A stretch of 64,000 bases of DNA, from the NCBI RefSeq assembly GCF_900155535.1, contig NZ_LT706961.1, forward strand, positions 20,916-84,915, written 5' to 3'. The notes below the pieces were generated by a model. That model made no database searches. It was not told where the DNA came from and saw only the letters and a list, made by a program, of their open reading frames with translations. This document shows positions 50,146 through 60,576 of this stretch, piece by piece. Source of the stretch: Corynebacterium urinipleomorphum (lineage in GTDB: Bacteria > Actinomycetota > Actinomycetes > Mycobacteriales > Mycobacteriaceae). The stretch's first letter is position 1. Each line of letters begins with the position of its first letter. The translations under genes were made by a program, and so were the position numbers.

Positions 50146-50774
50146 TTAAACGCGCAGGTGCCCAATCGCTTCAATAATAGGCACCGCATCTGTCGCGCGA
50201 ATCCAGCGACCCTCCCAGCCAGTCTCCGCCATCTCCACGTATGCGGCGTACGTCGCGTCTTGGAGCGCCGTATCGCGCTCGTAGCGGTCGCGGGTGCGCG
50301 TCGCGTCCTCCTGCTCGCGCTTCGCGGCCCGCTCCCGCGCGGTGTCCGGCGAGGTGCCAACGAGCACCTGCAGGTCCGGCCGCGGGAGCCCGAGGCGATC
50401 GAATTCGAACTCGGCGACCCATGCGCGGTCGTCGATACGCCCCGTGCGCGCCGATGTGTACGCCGCATTCGAGGCGACGTAGCGGTCGAGCAAGAGCACA
50501 TCGCTTGGCGACGACGCCCACTGCCGCAGCTCCCCGACCACCCCGTACCGGTCGAGGGCGAACAGTGTCGCCATACCGTGGGCGGAGTCGGTGAGGTCGC
50601 CCATCTTGCCGTGCAGCGCGTCGGCCGCGAGCTGTGCGTGGAGAGATTCGTTGTAGCGCGGGAACGACATGGTCGCCGCGCTATCGATCCCGTCGGTGGC
50701 CGCGAGTTCGCGGATCAGTTTTTGAACGAGCGTGTTCTTGCCGGCGCCGTCAATGCCTTCGAGAGCGATGATCA

Positions 50775-50775
<1 letters not shown>
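50146..50775 (-). CDS. tmk: thymidylate kinase
   Basis: A 209-residue dTMP kinase making dTDP for DNA synthesis. The P-loop is Glu-Gly-Ile-Asp-Gly-Ala-Gly-Lys-Asn-Thr (about 6-15), with Asn replacing the usual Ser/Thr after Lys, as in other actinobacterial Tmk proteins. Asp-Arg-Tyr near 95 is the family motif, and the LID is Arg-rich. Its ATG shares one base with the ahcY stop (TAATG), and mtrA starts 9 bp downstream. Confidence 0.93.
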
Positions 50776-52229
<1,454 letters not shown>

Positions 52230-52320
52230 GTTCTCCTTGGTTGGAACGCGTGAATCGCTTCGAATTTGTTACTGACTGTGGCTAGCTACCGTGGCTAGCT
52301 TAGGTCGTGCGCCGCGGGGA

Positions 52321-52674
52321 TTAGGACAGAGCCTCGATGAACTGGTCCACGTCCTGCTCGGAGTCGATGTCTTCGAGGATGGCCACTGCTGCGTCGACAA
52401 GCTTCTCGTCGAGCTCGACCGAGGACGCGCGGATGAAAGAATGTGTGTCCGCGATTTCCCCGGCACTGTACGGTGCACCCGCCCAAATCGCTGCGATGGT
52501 GGCTGCGGCCTGGCCGTTGAGCAGCTCCTCATCCGTAGCGTTGTCCTTGTCCAGGGCGAGCAGACACGCGTCGCGCACCGCCTCCACTGTCTCCTCGTGG
52601 TCCATGTCAGCGAGGTCGTCGAGAAAGTCGACGTTCGCGTCCTCGTTGAAAATGGCCAAGTCCCAAGTGCTCAC
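52321..52674 (-). CDS. DUF4259 family protein
   Basis: A 117-residue acidic cytoplasmic protein with the DUF4259 signature start Trp-Asp-Leu-Ala-Ile-Phe-Asn-Glu-Asp followed by Phe-Leu-Asp-Asp-Leu. Predicted helical; function unknown. GAAGGAGAG precedes the ATG. It lies 91 bp upstream of ahcY on the same strand; whether it is co-transcribed is unclear. Confidence 0.8.
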   Translation of the reverse strand: MSTWDLAIFNEDANVDFLDDLADMDHEETVEAVRDACLLALDKDNATDEELLNGQAAATIAAIWAGAPYSAGEIADTHSFIRASSVELDEKLVDAAVAILEDIDSEQDVDQFIEALS

Positions 52675-52950
52675 GCCGCTCTCCTTCCGGCTCGTTTCCC
52701 CGCCGCCGCAATAGTCCGTATCAGTGGGGTTGATCAGTCACGTCCACTTCTACTGGCTCTTCGACCGTCTGTCCACCATGAACCGCGGCTAATTCCCCGC
52801 ACTATTTTCCGCGGCGGGGCTAGATTCGTTGCCGATTCCTTGATAGCTTGTTACCGAGTTGTTATCCGAGCTGAGAAATCGAGAGACAAACAAGACACAC
52901 GAACACCCCGGACCAGCGGGGGCCTCGCGCAGAGGAAGGAGATGCCGGAC

Positions 52951-53769
52951 ATGGAACTGACCAGCCGCCGCTTCGCCATCTTTCTCGCATCCGGTCTGTC
53001 GCTGGCCGTCATCGTCGGTGTTTTGGTGTGGAAGGTCTCCGATGCAGGTGTGAACCTGACTGGCCAGCAAACAGAGATCGCTGGCCAGCCGGTCGCAGCC
53101 GCTGATGCGGACGAGCGGAGCACGAAGAAAACGGCTGTGTCCTCGGAAACGAGCTCCACGACGGACCGCCGCCGCGACGAGAACGGCGAAAGCGCCAACA
53201 CCGACACCGCTGGCACCGGAAACGGAAACAACGGAGATACCCAGGCGGGCGAGGGCTTCGATCCTCTTGCTCCACGCAACGCCAACCTTGATGGTGCCCG
53301 CGGCGGCTCGGAGGAGATCTCTTACTACCGCCCGACGAATGCGGCACCGGCCCCGCAGACCACGCGCACGTCGGCCCCGGAGCAGACACAACAGCCGAAC
53401 AGCGGCGGGTACGTCCCGGCGGAGCGGGGAGAACCGACGCGGACCACTGTCCGGCCGAATTCCACGACCGTCGTGCCGGAGCAGCCGGAGGAGCCGCAGC
53501 AACCCAGCGAAGGCGACGCGGAGGGCACATCACCGGCGAACACCGAGCCGCAGAAGGCTTCAGAGGAAGAAGAGAACTCAGCTGGCGCCCAGGTCACCTC
53601 CGAGATCGCCGAGAAGGCCCTGAACGCCGGCCAAGCAGCAGTAGGCTCCAGGAATCAGGACGGAGACAGTCCGAAGCGGCCGGAGGACCCATTCTCCGCA
53701 TCCACGCGCGTGCCACTCGCCCCTGCCGAGAATGCCGGCACCGAAAACGGGGCGGAAGCGAATAACTAG
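52951..53769 (+). CDS. membrane-anchored low-complexity protein
   Basis: A 272-residue protein with a short N-terminus, one membrane helix or uncleaved signal (about 10-30: Leu-Ala-Val-Ile-Val-Gly-Val-Leu-Val-Trp) and a long disordered outer region rich in Thr, Ser, Pro, Glu, Gln and Asn. It has no folded domain that I can see and might span part of the cell wall. ATG 52951 is chosen because AAGGAG sits nine bases upstream, whereas ATG 52942 touches it. It overlaps the convergent manA stop by 4 bp. Confidence 0.6.
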   Translation: MELTSRRFAIFLASGLSLAVIVGVLVWKVSDAGVNLTGQQTEIAGQPVAAADADERSTKKTAVSSETSSTTDRRRDENGESANTDTAGTGNGNNGDTQAGEGFDPLAPRNANLDGARGGSEEISYYRPTNAAPAPQTTRTSAPEQTQQPNSGGYVPAERGEPTRTTVRPNSTTVVPEQPEEPQQPSEGDAEGTSPANTEPQKASEEEENSAGAQVTSEIAEKALNAGQAAVGSRNQDGDSPKRPEDPFSASTRVPLAPAENAGTENGAEANN

Positions 53770-54956
53770 CGCGTCACCCGGGCGTAGAAGACCTCGGCGT
53801 TCTCATTGCCGCGCGCCGTCACCCGCGCATCCGGGTCGCTCGCCGGGATCCATGCCGCGCTGCCCGGCGTCAGTTCCAACGGGCCGCAGTTCGCGGTACC
53901 ACCGGTGCACAGCACAATCGCGGGACCGGATGTGGCTACATCGAAGCCGTCACCGGGAGCCAGTTCGTAACGCGTGAGCCTGAAATCCCGCACGGGTACA
54001 TCGAAGTCGTGTGCGCCACCAGCGGCGCTGTCCCCCACTCGTGGGTCATCCAACGGCGTGAAGTCCGTGATGCGCACTAGTTCCGGCACATCCACATGCT
54101 TCGTGGTCAGCCCGCCGCGCAGGACATTATCGGAGTTAGCCATGATTTCCACGGCCATGCCTTCCACATAAGCGTGAAGCCGCCCGGCACCGAGGTACAG
54201 TGCCTCGCCCGGCGCGAGCTCGATGTAGTTGAGCAGCAACGACGCCAACACTCCGACATCGCCCGGGTATGCATGGGCAAGCTGGTCAAAGCACCGCACG
54301 GCCTCGCGCATCCACAACGGAGCATGAGCAAAGCTCCGCTTATCGACGCACCCCCTCACCCCCTCAATCACCTCCACCCTCTTCACCCGCGGCAGGGAGA
54401 TCCATGTGGTGAACAGGGCGCGGAGCCCCTCTTCTTGGTCTGCCGTGTGCAGCATGGCGGAGTAGCGGGACAATTCTGGGCAGTCGAGGTGATCGAAGAG
54501 TGCGAGGGTTCGCTCCACCGCCCGCAACCCAGCTAAGGCGCGGAACGGCGTGAGCGCGACAAGCAGCTCCGGTTTGTGGTTGGGGTCCTTGTAATTCCGT
54601 TGAGGTGCGTCCAGCGGGATCCCGGCGGCGTTTTCCGCTTCGAAGCCTGCGCGCGCTTGAGCCGCAGTGGGGTGCGCCTGGATGGACAAAGGTGAATCTG
54701 CCGCGAGGATTTTGAGCAGGAACGGCAAAGAGTCGCCGAATTCACCCCGAACAGCCGGCCCAAGAGCGTCCACCGGATCATCAGCGATGACGTCGTCGAG
54801 CCCCACTTCACCGACCGTGGCGGGTGCCGCCGGGTGCGCCCCGAACCACAGCTCCGCCTGGGGCGAGGCCGCAGGTGAGTCTTCCCCGCGCAGCTGAGCC
54901 AACAGTGTGCGTGAGCCCCACGGGTACGTCTGCAGCGCTGGGGTGAGCAGCTCCAC
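53766..54956 (-). CDS. manA: mannose-6-phosphate isomerase
   Basis: A 396-residue type I phosphomannose isomerase, which interconverts fructose 6-phosphate and mannose 6-phosphate to feed mannan, lipoglycan and glycolipid synthesis. Zinc ligands are in Ile-Gln-Ala-His-Pro-Thr and Asn-His-Lys-Pro-Glu, and the Tyr-Leu-Gly-Ala-Gly-Arg-Leu-His-Ala-Tyr segment is the catalytic region. Full length. It lies in a minus-strand cluster with the SIS-domain gene and pmmB, which supply the next steps. Confidence 0.95.
   Translation of the reverse strand: MELLTPALQTYPWGSRTLLAQLRGEDSPAASPQAELWFGAHPAAPATVGEVGLDDVIADDPVDALGPAVRGEFGDSLPFLLKILAADSPLSIQAHPTAAQARAGFEAENAAGIPLDAPQRNYKDPNHKPELLVALTPFRALAGLRAVERTLALFDHLDCPELSRYSAMLHTADQEEGLRALFTTWISLPRVKRVEVIEGVRGCVDKRSFAHAPLWMREAVRCFDQLAHAYPGDVGVLASLLLNYIELAPGEALYLGAGRLHAYVEGMAVEIMANSDNVLRGGLTTKHVDVPELVRITDFTPLDDPRVGDSAAGGAHDFDVPVRDFRLTRYELAPGDGFDVATSGPAIVLCTGGTANCGPLELTPGSAAWIPASDPDARVTARGNENAEVFYARVTR
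54338..54348 (+). repeat. GCTTATCGACG 11-mer (plus strand)
   Basis: Exact copy on the non-coding strand of manA; the coding strand reads Cys-Val-Asp-Lys-Arg. Confidence 0.7.
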
Positions 54957-54979
54957 TTTCTTGCCTTTCAGGTTCTCAT

Positions 54980-55999
54980 TCAGCTGGCGGCCTGCATCGC
55001 GGTGGCCGCCAGCCCCCGCACGATGAGCCGGAGCGCCCCGACGATCTCACCGTCATCAGCACTGTCCTCGATGTACTCAGCTCGTGCCCCGAGCAGGTGC
55101 GGTTCGCGCTGCGCCCACACAACGACCTTCACCGGCACATGCGCGGGCGGGCCGTCGATGAATGGGTCGTAGAAGATATCGTCCACACCGCCCGAGCCGC
55201 CGGATGGAGCGGAACCATCCGTCTCCCCGCTGTATTCCAGCGCCGCGGCCAGATCCTCTTGCCCGACGAAGCCACTGGGCAGACCCCGGGCAGACCACAG
55301 TGCAGCGACGAGCCGCGCCACCGCCGCGCCGGTGGCGGTGTAGCCGGTGTGCAGGATGCGGGCGCCCTCTGCATACTCGCGCAGTTGTCGCGCCAGGTTC
55401 ACAGTCGTGTCGCGTTCCGGGGAGAGCTGGCGGAGCTCCTCGTCGACGGCATCAGCCATGACGTTGAGACCGCAGGGCGAGTGAGACAGTTCGGCGCATA
55501 CCGCAGTGACAGCGGCGATTGTCCGCATGGGGGATGCACCGTCCGCGGTCGGCGGGGCCGGAAGAAGAATGACGCCGCGCGGGGCACCCTCTACCACGGG
55601 CCCGTCCACCGGCCCCGCGAGAATCACCTCGGCGCCGCGGCCGGCAGCCGCAACCACCTGCCGGGTGACAGTCTCCGCGTCTGGGGCGTCCCCGACCACC
55701 ACGACCACGTCGAGCGCACCCACGAATTCCGGCAGTGTCCGCGTTATCATCACTGGGGCACGGCCGAAGGCGTTGAGCGCGGCTGCGCATTCCGCCGCGG
55801 CTTCGGACACCGCATCGGTGACCAGTAGCACCACGCTGCGCGGTGAGGACCCGCGTAGCCCGGCCAGCATGCCGGCGGCTTCAGCGACAGCGCGGACATG
55901 CGCGCCCTCGTGCGCGACGTCGAAGAACCGCACCGTTTCGCGGTCGTACTCGGCGGCACCGTCGTAGTAGCTGCGGTCCGGATCCGTCTGTGGGCTCAT
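54980..55999 (-). CDS. TobH-like/SIS-domain protein
   Basis: A 339-residue protein with two alpha/beta halves like phosphosugar isomerase (SIS) folds. It matches the actinobacterial proteins labelled TobH, always located between manA and the phosphomannomutase gene. No catalytic glutamate of glucose-6-phosphate isomerase type is evident, so enzymatic activity is uncertain and a regulatory or binding role in mannose metabolism is possible. ATG 55999 follows AAGGTG. It is 10 bp downstream of pmmB and 23 bp upstream of manA. Confidence 0.75.
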   Translation of the reverse strand: MSPQTDPDRSYYDGAAEYDRETVRFFDVAHEGAHVRAVAEAAGMLAGLRGSSPRSVVLLVTDAVSEAAAECAAALNAFGRAPVMITRTLPEFVGALDVVVVVGDAPDAETVTRQVVAAAGRGAEVILAGPVDGPVVEGAPRGVILLPAPPTADGASPMRTIAAVTAVCAELSHSPCGLNVMADAVDEELRQLSPERDTTVNLARQLREYAEGARILHTGYTATGAAVARLVAALWSARGLPSGFVGQEDLAAALEYSGETDGSAPSGGSGGVDDIFYDPFIDGPPAHVPVKVVVWAQREPHLLGARAEYIEDSADDGEIVGALRLIVRGLAATAMQAAS

Positions 56000-56009
56000 A
56001 CCCCGCACC

Positions 56010-57419
56010 TTAACCGCGGATGATGCCCAGCACCTCGTCCACAAGAGCGTCGACCTCTTCTTGGGTCTCCGCCTCCACGTTAAGGCGCAGCAGCGGCTCG
56101 GTGTTGGACGCGCGGACGTTGAACCACGCCTTGGTGCCAGCCAGAGAGACAGTCACACCGTCGAGCCGGTCGACGCTCTCGGTGCGGTCCGCGAACGCTT
56201 CCACGACCTTGTCCATCGTGCCCTGCTGGTCAGCGACCTCGGAGTTGATCTCGCCGGACGCCGCGTAACGGTTGTAGCTGGCCATCAGTTCCGACAGCGG
56301 CTTGTCCTGCTCAGCCAGAGCCGCCAAGACGTGGAGTGCCGCGACCATGCCGGAGTCCGCGTTGAAGAACTCGGCGAAGTAGTAGTGTGCGGAGTGCTCA
56401 CCACCGAACAGCGCGCCCTTGTCCGCCATTTGCGCCTTAATGTAGGAGTGGCCCACGCGCGTGCGCACAGCGGTGCCGCCCTGGGCTTCAATCAGCTCGG
56501 GCACTGCCTGAGAGGTGATGGCGTTGTAGATGATCGTCGCTCCGGGGGATTTCTCCAGCGTGCGCTCGGCTATCAGCGCCGTGATCGCCGACGGGGAGAC
56601 CGGCTCGCCCTTTTCGTCCACGACAAAGCAGCGGTCCGCGTCGCCGTCGAAGGCCAGGCCGATATCAGCGCCTTGCTTGACGACGAACCCCTGCAAGTCC
56701 ACCAAATTCTTCGGATCCAGGGGGTTGGCCTCGTGGTTGGGGAACGTGCCGTCGAGCTCGAAGTAGAGCGGGCGAATATCCAAGTTGTCTTCTTCGCCCA
56801 GCACCGCCGGGACGGTGTGGCCGGCCATGCCGTTGGCGGCGTCGACCGCGACGACGAGCTTCCGGTCGCTCGGCACCGGCACGAGGTCCCGGAGAAAGTC
56901 CGCGTAGTCGCCGAGGATGTCGCGCTGGGTGACAGTTCCTGCATCGCCGTCGTAGGCAGGAACACCGCCGACAAGCATGTCAGTGATTTCAGCCAAACCC
57001 GTGTCCTGAGAAACCGGGGTTGCACCGGTACGGCACAGCTTGATGCCGTTGTACTGGGCCGGGTTGTGGGATGCGGTGAACATTGCTCCGGCGCAACCAA
57101 TCACACCGGCCGCGAAGTACAGCTCGTCGGTGGAGGTCAGACCGAGCTCGAGCACGTCGAGCCCCTGGCTGACCACACCGCGGCCGAATGCCGCGGCCAA
57201 GGCCGGTGAGGAGGGGCGCATGTCGTGGCCGACAGCGACGGTGGTCTCTCCTTCCCCGCGCAGGATCGACGCGAAGGCGGCGCCAGCATCGAAGACGAAG
57301 TCCTCGTCCACGGTGGCTTTGTCAGCCGGCTCGACGACACCGCGGATGTCATAGGCCTTGATCGCCGCTTCGACGTTCTCGCGGGAGCGGGTGCGGGGGT
57401 TCGACGGTTGTTCAGTCAT
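56010..57419 (-). CDS. pmmB: phosphomannomutase/phosphoglucomutase
   Basis: A 469-residue alpha-D-phosphohexomutase that converts mannose 6-phosphate to mannose 1-phosphate. The phosphoserine loop is Thr-Ala-Ser-His-Asn-Pro (Ser near 122), the metal loop Asp-Gly-Asp-Ala-Asp-Arg (near 236), the sugar loop Gly-Gly-Glu-His-Ser (near 317), and the phosphate loop Arg-Ala-Ser-Asn-Thr-Glu-Pro (near 438). ATG 57419 is preferred over the GTG 9 bases upstream. It heads the pmmB, SIS-domain, manA cluster. Confidence 0.94.
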   Translation of the reverse strand: MTEQPSNPRTRSRENVEAAIKAYDIRGVVEPADKATVDEDFVFDAGAAFASILRGEGETTVAVGHDMRPSSPALAAAFGRGVVSQGLDVLELGLTSTDELYFAAGVIGCAGAMFTASHNPAQYNGIKLCRTGATPVSQDTGLAEITDMLVGGVPAYDGDAGTVTQRDILGDYADFLRDLVPVPSDRKLVVAVDAANGMAGHTVPAVLGEEDNLDIRPLYFELDGTFPNHEANPLDPKNLVDLQGFVVKQGADIGLAFDGDADRCFVVDEKGEPVSPSAITALIAERTLEKSPGATIIYNAITSQAVPELIEAQGGTAVRTRVGHSYIKAQMADKGALFGGEHSAHYYFAEFFNADSGMVAALHVLAALAEQDKPLSELMASYNRYAASGEINSEVADQQGTMDKVVEAFADRTESVDRLDGVTVSLAGTKAWFNVRASNTEPLLRLNVEAETQEEVDALVDEVLGIIRG

Positions 57420-57490
57420 GCCAACCAATCTTAAACCTGTGCGCGACCATCGAGGTCCGGCCAGAGCCGAAGCTGCAGATCGGCGGGGAA

Positions 57491-57973
57491 TCAGTCCTGC
57501 TCAGCAGGGCTACCGGGGTCACCGGTGTCTTCGGCATCTGGGTCCGGAACGACGGTCAGATGCGCGCGGCGAGCCGCCTTATGCTCAGCGAGGTGCTCCC
57601 CCACCCGCTTGGTGCGGTAGACGGGGTGATTGGATGTGTCGGGGTTGGTGAAGTCTCGCTCGCTGTCGAATTCAATCGGGTCCTGCGTGGTGTCCACCAG
57701 GCCCGTGGTGACGCGACCGGCCTCGCTGACGGCTTGGGCCAGCGCGGTGATCTCTTCTTCGTCCGAAAGCTCGATGTTGTCGATGCGCACCATCTCCCAC
57801 CCGACAGGCGCCGTGATGTGCTCAGAGTGCCGCTGGCACAGGTCCCACGCGTGCGGGTCCGGCGACGGAGCGAGCGGTCCGACGATGGCGGTTTTCTCGG
57901 AGTACGCGTACACGAGGGTGGCGATGGCAGGGCGGCCACACCCGGGGCGGCAACAACGGCGGAAGGTACTCAC
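57491..57973 (-). CDS. DUF3499 family protein
   Basis: A 160-residue actinobacterial protein of the DUF3499 family. The N-terminus has a zinc-ribbon-like set: Cys-Cys-Arg-Pro-Gly-Cys-Gly near 6-13, then Trp-Asp-Leu-Cys-Gln-Arg-His with Cys and His near 45-50. The C-terminal half is acidic and variable. Function unknown; the place between pmmB and a small metallopeptidase is conserved in mycobacteria (Rv3258c-like). GTG 57973 (Val-Ser-Thr-Phe-Arg-Arg) is chosen; a TTG 21 bp upstream is possible. Confidence 0.8.
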   Translation of the reverse strand: MSTFRRCCRPGCGRPAIATLVYAYSEKTAIVGPLAPSPDPHAWDLCQRHSEHITAPVGWEMVRIDNIELSDEEEITALAQAVSEAGRVTTGLVDTTQDPIEFDSERDFTNPDTSNHPVYRTKRVGEHLAEHKAARRAHLTVVPDPDAEDTGDPGSPAEQD

Positions 57974-58067
57974 GGGCCCATAGTCTAAACCCAAGCTTTA
58001 AATTTTGGCTCGTGCCACGCGGCGCGCCCGCCTCACCAGCCGCGCGAGCCGCCCTAGATTGGAAGGC

Positions 58068-58547
58068 ATGACTCCCGCCAGCGCTGACTCCACGCGCCTG
58101 CCTATACGGCGCGACCGCCACGAGCGCGGCGTGCGCGGACCTATCCTTCCCGTCGCAGTGCCCCGCTACCGCACCCGCTCCACGGACTTCGACCAGGCAG
58201 TGCTGGAAGCGTACGCCCCGCTGCAAAACCGGTTCTTTGAGCAGCTCACCGGGGTGGACCTAGCCGTGGACACGATCCCCCGCATGCGGCTGAGCTCCGA
58301 CATGATCATCCCCGACGAGATCTTCGCCGACGGACCCGTCCCCCTCGCCCGAGTACTGCAGGCAGGTGTAGACCGCGCCGGCAACCCGACGCGCGCCCGG
58401 ATCGTGCTTTTCCGCATGCCCATCGAGCAGCGCACCACGAACGCGATTGAGCGCGCCGAACTACTAGACACCACCCTCACCGCGCTCGTCGCGCACTACT
58501 TGAACCTCGACCCGCGGGACATCAACCCCCGGTTCCAGTGGCTCTGA
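58068..58547 (+). CDS. metallopeptidase family protein (Rv3259 type)
   Basis: A 159-residue actinobacterial protein labelled metallopeptidase family, the conserved divergent partner of DUF3499. The usual HExxH is not seen as such; the nearest segment is Val-Ala-His-Tyr-Leu-Asn near 145, so peptidase activity is doubtful. It contains Arg-Ile-Val-Leu-Phe-Arg-Met-Pro-Ile-Glu strands near 110-120. ATG 58068 is preceded very closely by GGAAGG. Confidence 0.7.
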   Translation: MTPASADSTRLPIRRDRHERGVRGPILPVAVPRYRTRSTDFDQAVLEAYAPLQNRFFEQLTGVDLAVDTIPRMRLSSDMIIPDEIFADGPVPLARVLQAGVDRAGNPTRARIVLFRMPIEQRTTNAIERAELLDTTLTALVAHYLNLDPRDINPRFQWL

Positions 58548-58597
58548 CCGCCAAAAGATAAAGGCCGGCGCCCCCCAATCAGGCCTGACCCCTGAAC

Positions 58598-58624
58598 GAA
58601 AAAACCACAGGCGCACGCCTGCGG
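58598..58624 (-). terminator. terminator of whcD
   Basis: On the minus strand CCGCAGG and CCTGTGG pair around a six-base loop, followed by a run of T. It lies 45 bp beyond the whcD stop. Confidence 0.7.
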
Positions 58625-58669
58625 TCAATAATTCTCGTGGATCTCCCCGGCCCAACGCGGCCGGTGCGT

Positions 58670-58969
58670 CTAGCCGATCTGCTTGCGCAGACGACGGCGC
58701 TCACGGTCGGAGAGCCCGCCCCAGATACCGAAGCGCTCATCGTGCTCGAGCGCATACTCGAGGCATTCGTCGCGCACGGCGCATGCCTGGCAGATGCGCT
58801 TCGCTTCACGTGTGGAGCCACCCTTTTCCGGGAAGAACGCCTCCGGGTCGGTCTGAGCGCACAGGGCTTGGTCCTGCCACTCCTGCTCGACGGTGCCGAA
58901 CAGTTCGTCGAGGGTCATTCCGCCCGCGGCCGCGCCGCGGAGAGTGGCGCCTGAAACCATGTCTTCCAC
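58670..58969 (-). CDS. whcD: WhiB-family regulator WhcD (WhiB2/WhmD type)
   Basis: A 99-residue WhiB-like protein with four cluster Cys (Ala-Leu-Cys-Ala near 35, then Ile-Cys-Gln-Ala-Cys and Glu-Cys), the Phe-Gly-Ile-Trp-Gly-Gly-Leu turn and a basic tail. WhiB2/WhcD proteins control septation and cell division genes. GTG 58969 is chosen because AAAGGGGA stands four to five bases upstream; longer versions would translate upstream sequence, and a shorter start at Met-Thr-Leu-Asp-Glu is possible. Its location next to GDP-mannose pyrophosphorylase and wbbL is the conserved one. Confidence 0.9.
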   Translation of the reverse strand: MEDMVSGATLRGAAAGGMTLDELFGTVEQEWQDQALCAQTDPEAFFPEKGGSTREAKRICQACAVRDECLEYALEHDERFGIWGGLSDRERRRLRKQIG

Positions 58970-59298
58970 GCCGTCCCCTTTCTGAGTCTCGTCTGTCGCC
59001 GTGTTGCTGCCGTGGCACCTATAGCCAAAGCCCGCCATGAAGCAATGCCGTCAACACTGCCCCGCTCGCGGGGTGCTGATTACACTAATGTGATTAGACC
59101 CTCGCGCACTAAATAGCGTCAACACGAAGCACGGCAAAACTATCCGCCCGCTGGGGATTAGCGCCCGTTTGGGCCGTGGCGCGCAACACCAGTCACACGA
59201 GTCACATGCCACCCGGTCCGGGGGTAGATAGCGGGGGCACTACATCTAGTAGGTGGCTCCCCTGCTGACAACTAATCGGCTGCTCCCCCGGCGTGTCG
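58970..59298. other. intergenic region upstream of whcD
   Basis: 329 bp without a gene. It must contain the whcD promoter on the minus strand. A near-palindrome ATTACAC-TAAT-GTGATTA lies around 59080-59097, and GTCACA-like pairs around 59190-59206, both possible protein-binding sites. No tRNA or terminator-like hairpin was found. Confidence 0.35.
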
Positions 59299-60387
59299 CT
59301 ACGCGTCCGGCGAAAAACGGATTCCCAGATCCGGGATAGTCACGCCCGGCCACACACGCATGCCCGCTTGCAGCTCGCAGCGGGCACCGATGCTCACGCC
59401 GTCTCCGATGACGCAATCCTGGATGCGGGCATTCGCACCGATGGTCGTTCCGGAGGCGATGATGGAATCCCGGATCACGGCGCCCGGCTCAATGGTCACA
59501 CCGTCGAAGACAACGCAGTCATCCAAGCGGCAGCCAGCACCGATGGTGGATCCCCTCCCCACAGAAGTGCCGCCGACCAGGATGGCGCCGCCGGCTACGC
59601 CAACGGAATCGTCGACAAGCGACTCTCCCGTGCGCCCCTCCAACAGCGGGGAGGGCGCGATGCCGCGGACGAGGTCCGACGAGCCCTGCACGAAGTCCGA
59701 CGGGCGGCCCATGTCCCGCCAATAAGTAGTGTCCACATGGCCGTAGACTCGCGCGCCGGACTTGAGCAGGCCCGGGAACGTCTCACGTTCGACGGAGACG
59801 ACGCGGCCCGCCGGAATGGAACGGATGACGTCGCGTTCGAAGACATAGCAGCCGGCGTTGATCTGATCTGTCGGTGGAGCTTCCGTCTTTTCCAGGAACG
59901 CCTCCACACGGCCGTCGGCGGCGGTGGGCACGGAACCGAACTGGCTAGGGTCCGGGACGCGTACGAGGTGCAACGTCACATCCGCGTCATTGTCGGCGTG
60001 CGTCTGCAAAATGCCGCTCAGATCCGCGCCGGAGAGCACGTCGCCGTTGAAGATCATGGCCGTGTCAAAGCGCAGGTGCGACTCCACGTTGCGGATCGCC
60101 CCGCCTGTACCGAGGGCTTCTTCCTCCACGACGTACTCGATGTCCAAGCCCATCTCGGAACCGTCGCCGAAGTACTCCTCGAAGACCTCCGCCTTGTACG
60201 AGGTACCCATGACCACGTGCTGGATGCCCGCTGCCTTAATGCGCGCCAGCAAGTGCGCAAGGAAAGGATAGCCAGCGGTGGGCAGCATCGGCTTCGGCGT
60301 GGATACAGTCAGCGGACGCAGCCGCGTCCCCTGGCCTCCCACGAGCACAACTGCGTCGATCTGGGCGGGGTCTACCGTGGATGCCAT
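59299..60387 (-). CDS. manC: mannose-1-phosphate guanylyltransferase (GDP-mannose pyrophosphorylase)
   Basis: A 362-residue sugar nucleotidyltransferase. The N-terminal Rossmann domain has Leu-Val-Gly-Gly-Gln-Gly-Thr-Arg-Leu-Arg-Pro-Leu-Thr and Lys-Pro-Met-Leu-Pro (residues 15-35), and Phe-Asn-Gly-Asp-Val-Leu near 113. A left-handed beta-helix of hexapeptides fills the C-terminal third (about 265-350). It makes GDP-mannose from the mannose 1-phosphate supplied by pmmB. In corynebacteria the same locus is sometimes named rmlA2. ATG 60387 (Met-Ala-Ser-Thr-Val-Asp) is used. Confidence 0.88.
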   Translation of the reverse strand: MASTVDPAQIDAVVLVGGQGTRLRPLTVSTPKPMLPTAGYPFLAHLLARIKAAGIQHVVMGTSYKAEVFEEYFGDGSEMGLDIEYVVEEEALGTGGAIRNVESHLRFDTAMIFNGDVLSGADLSGILQTHADNDADVTLHLVRVPDPSQFGSVPTAADGRVEAFLEKTEAPPTDQINAGCYVFERDVIRSIPAGRVVSVERETFPGLLKSGARVYGHVDTTYWRDMGRPSDFVQGSSDLVRGIAPSPLLEGRTGESLVDDSVGVAGGAILVGGTSVGRGSTIGAGCRLDDCVVFDGVTIEPGAVIRDSIIASGTTIGANARIQDCVIGDGVSIGARCELQAGMRVWPGVTIPDLGIRFSPDA

Positions 60388-60576
60388 GGTGGCGCAGCCT
60401 TTCTGTCGGTTTCTAGCTAGTCGGCGCAAGCAGTATTGCCTGCACCCGCTAAAGGGTGTGCGCCTTAACCTATCCCCTCACGCACGGGAAACCGCGGTTT
60501 GACAGGGCAGGCACGGCTGGAGAGTGTCGTAGAACTCATCGGAAATCCGCTGCCTAAGGCATGAGGCCGCCGGAAT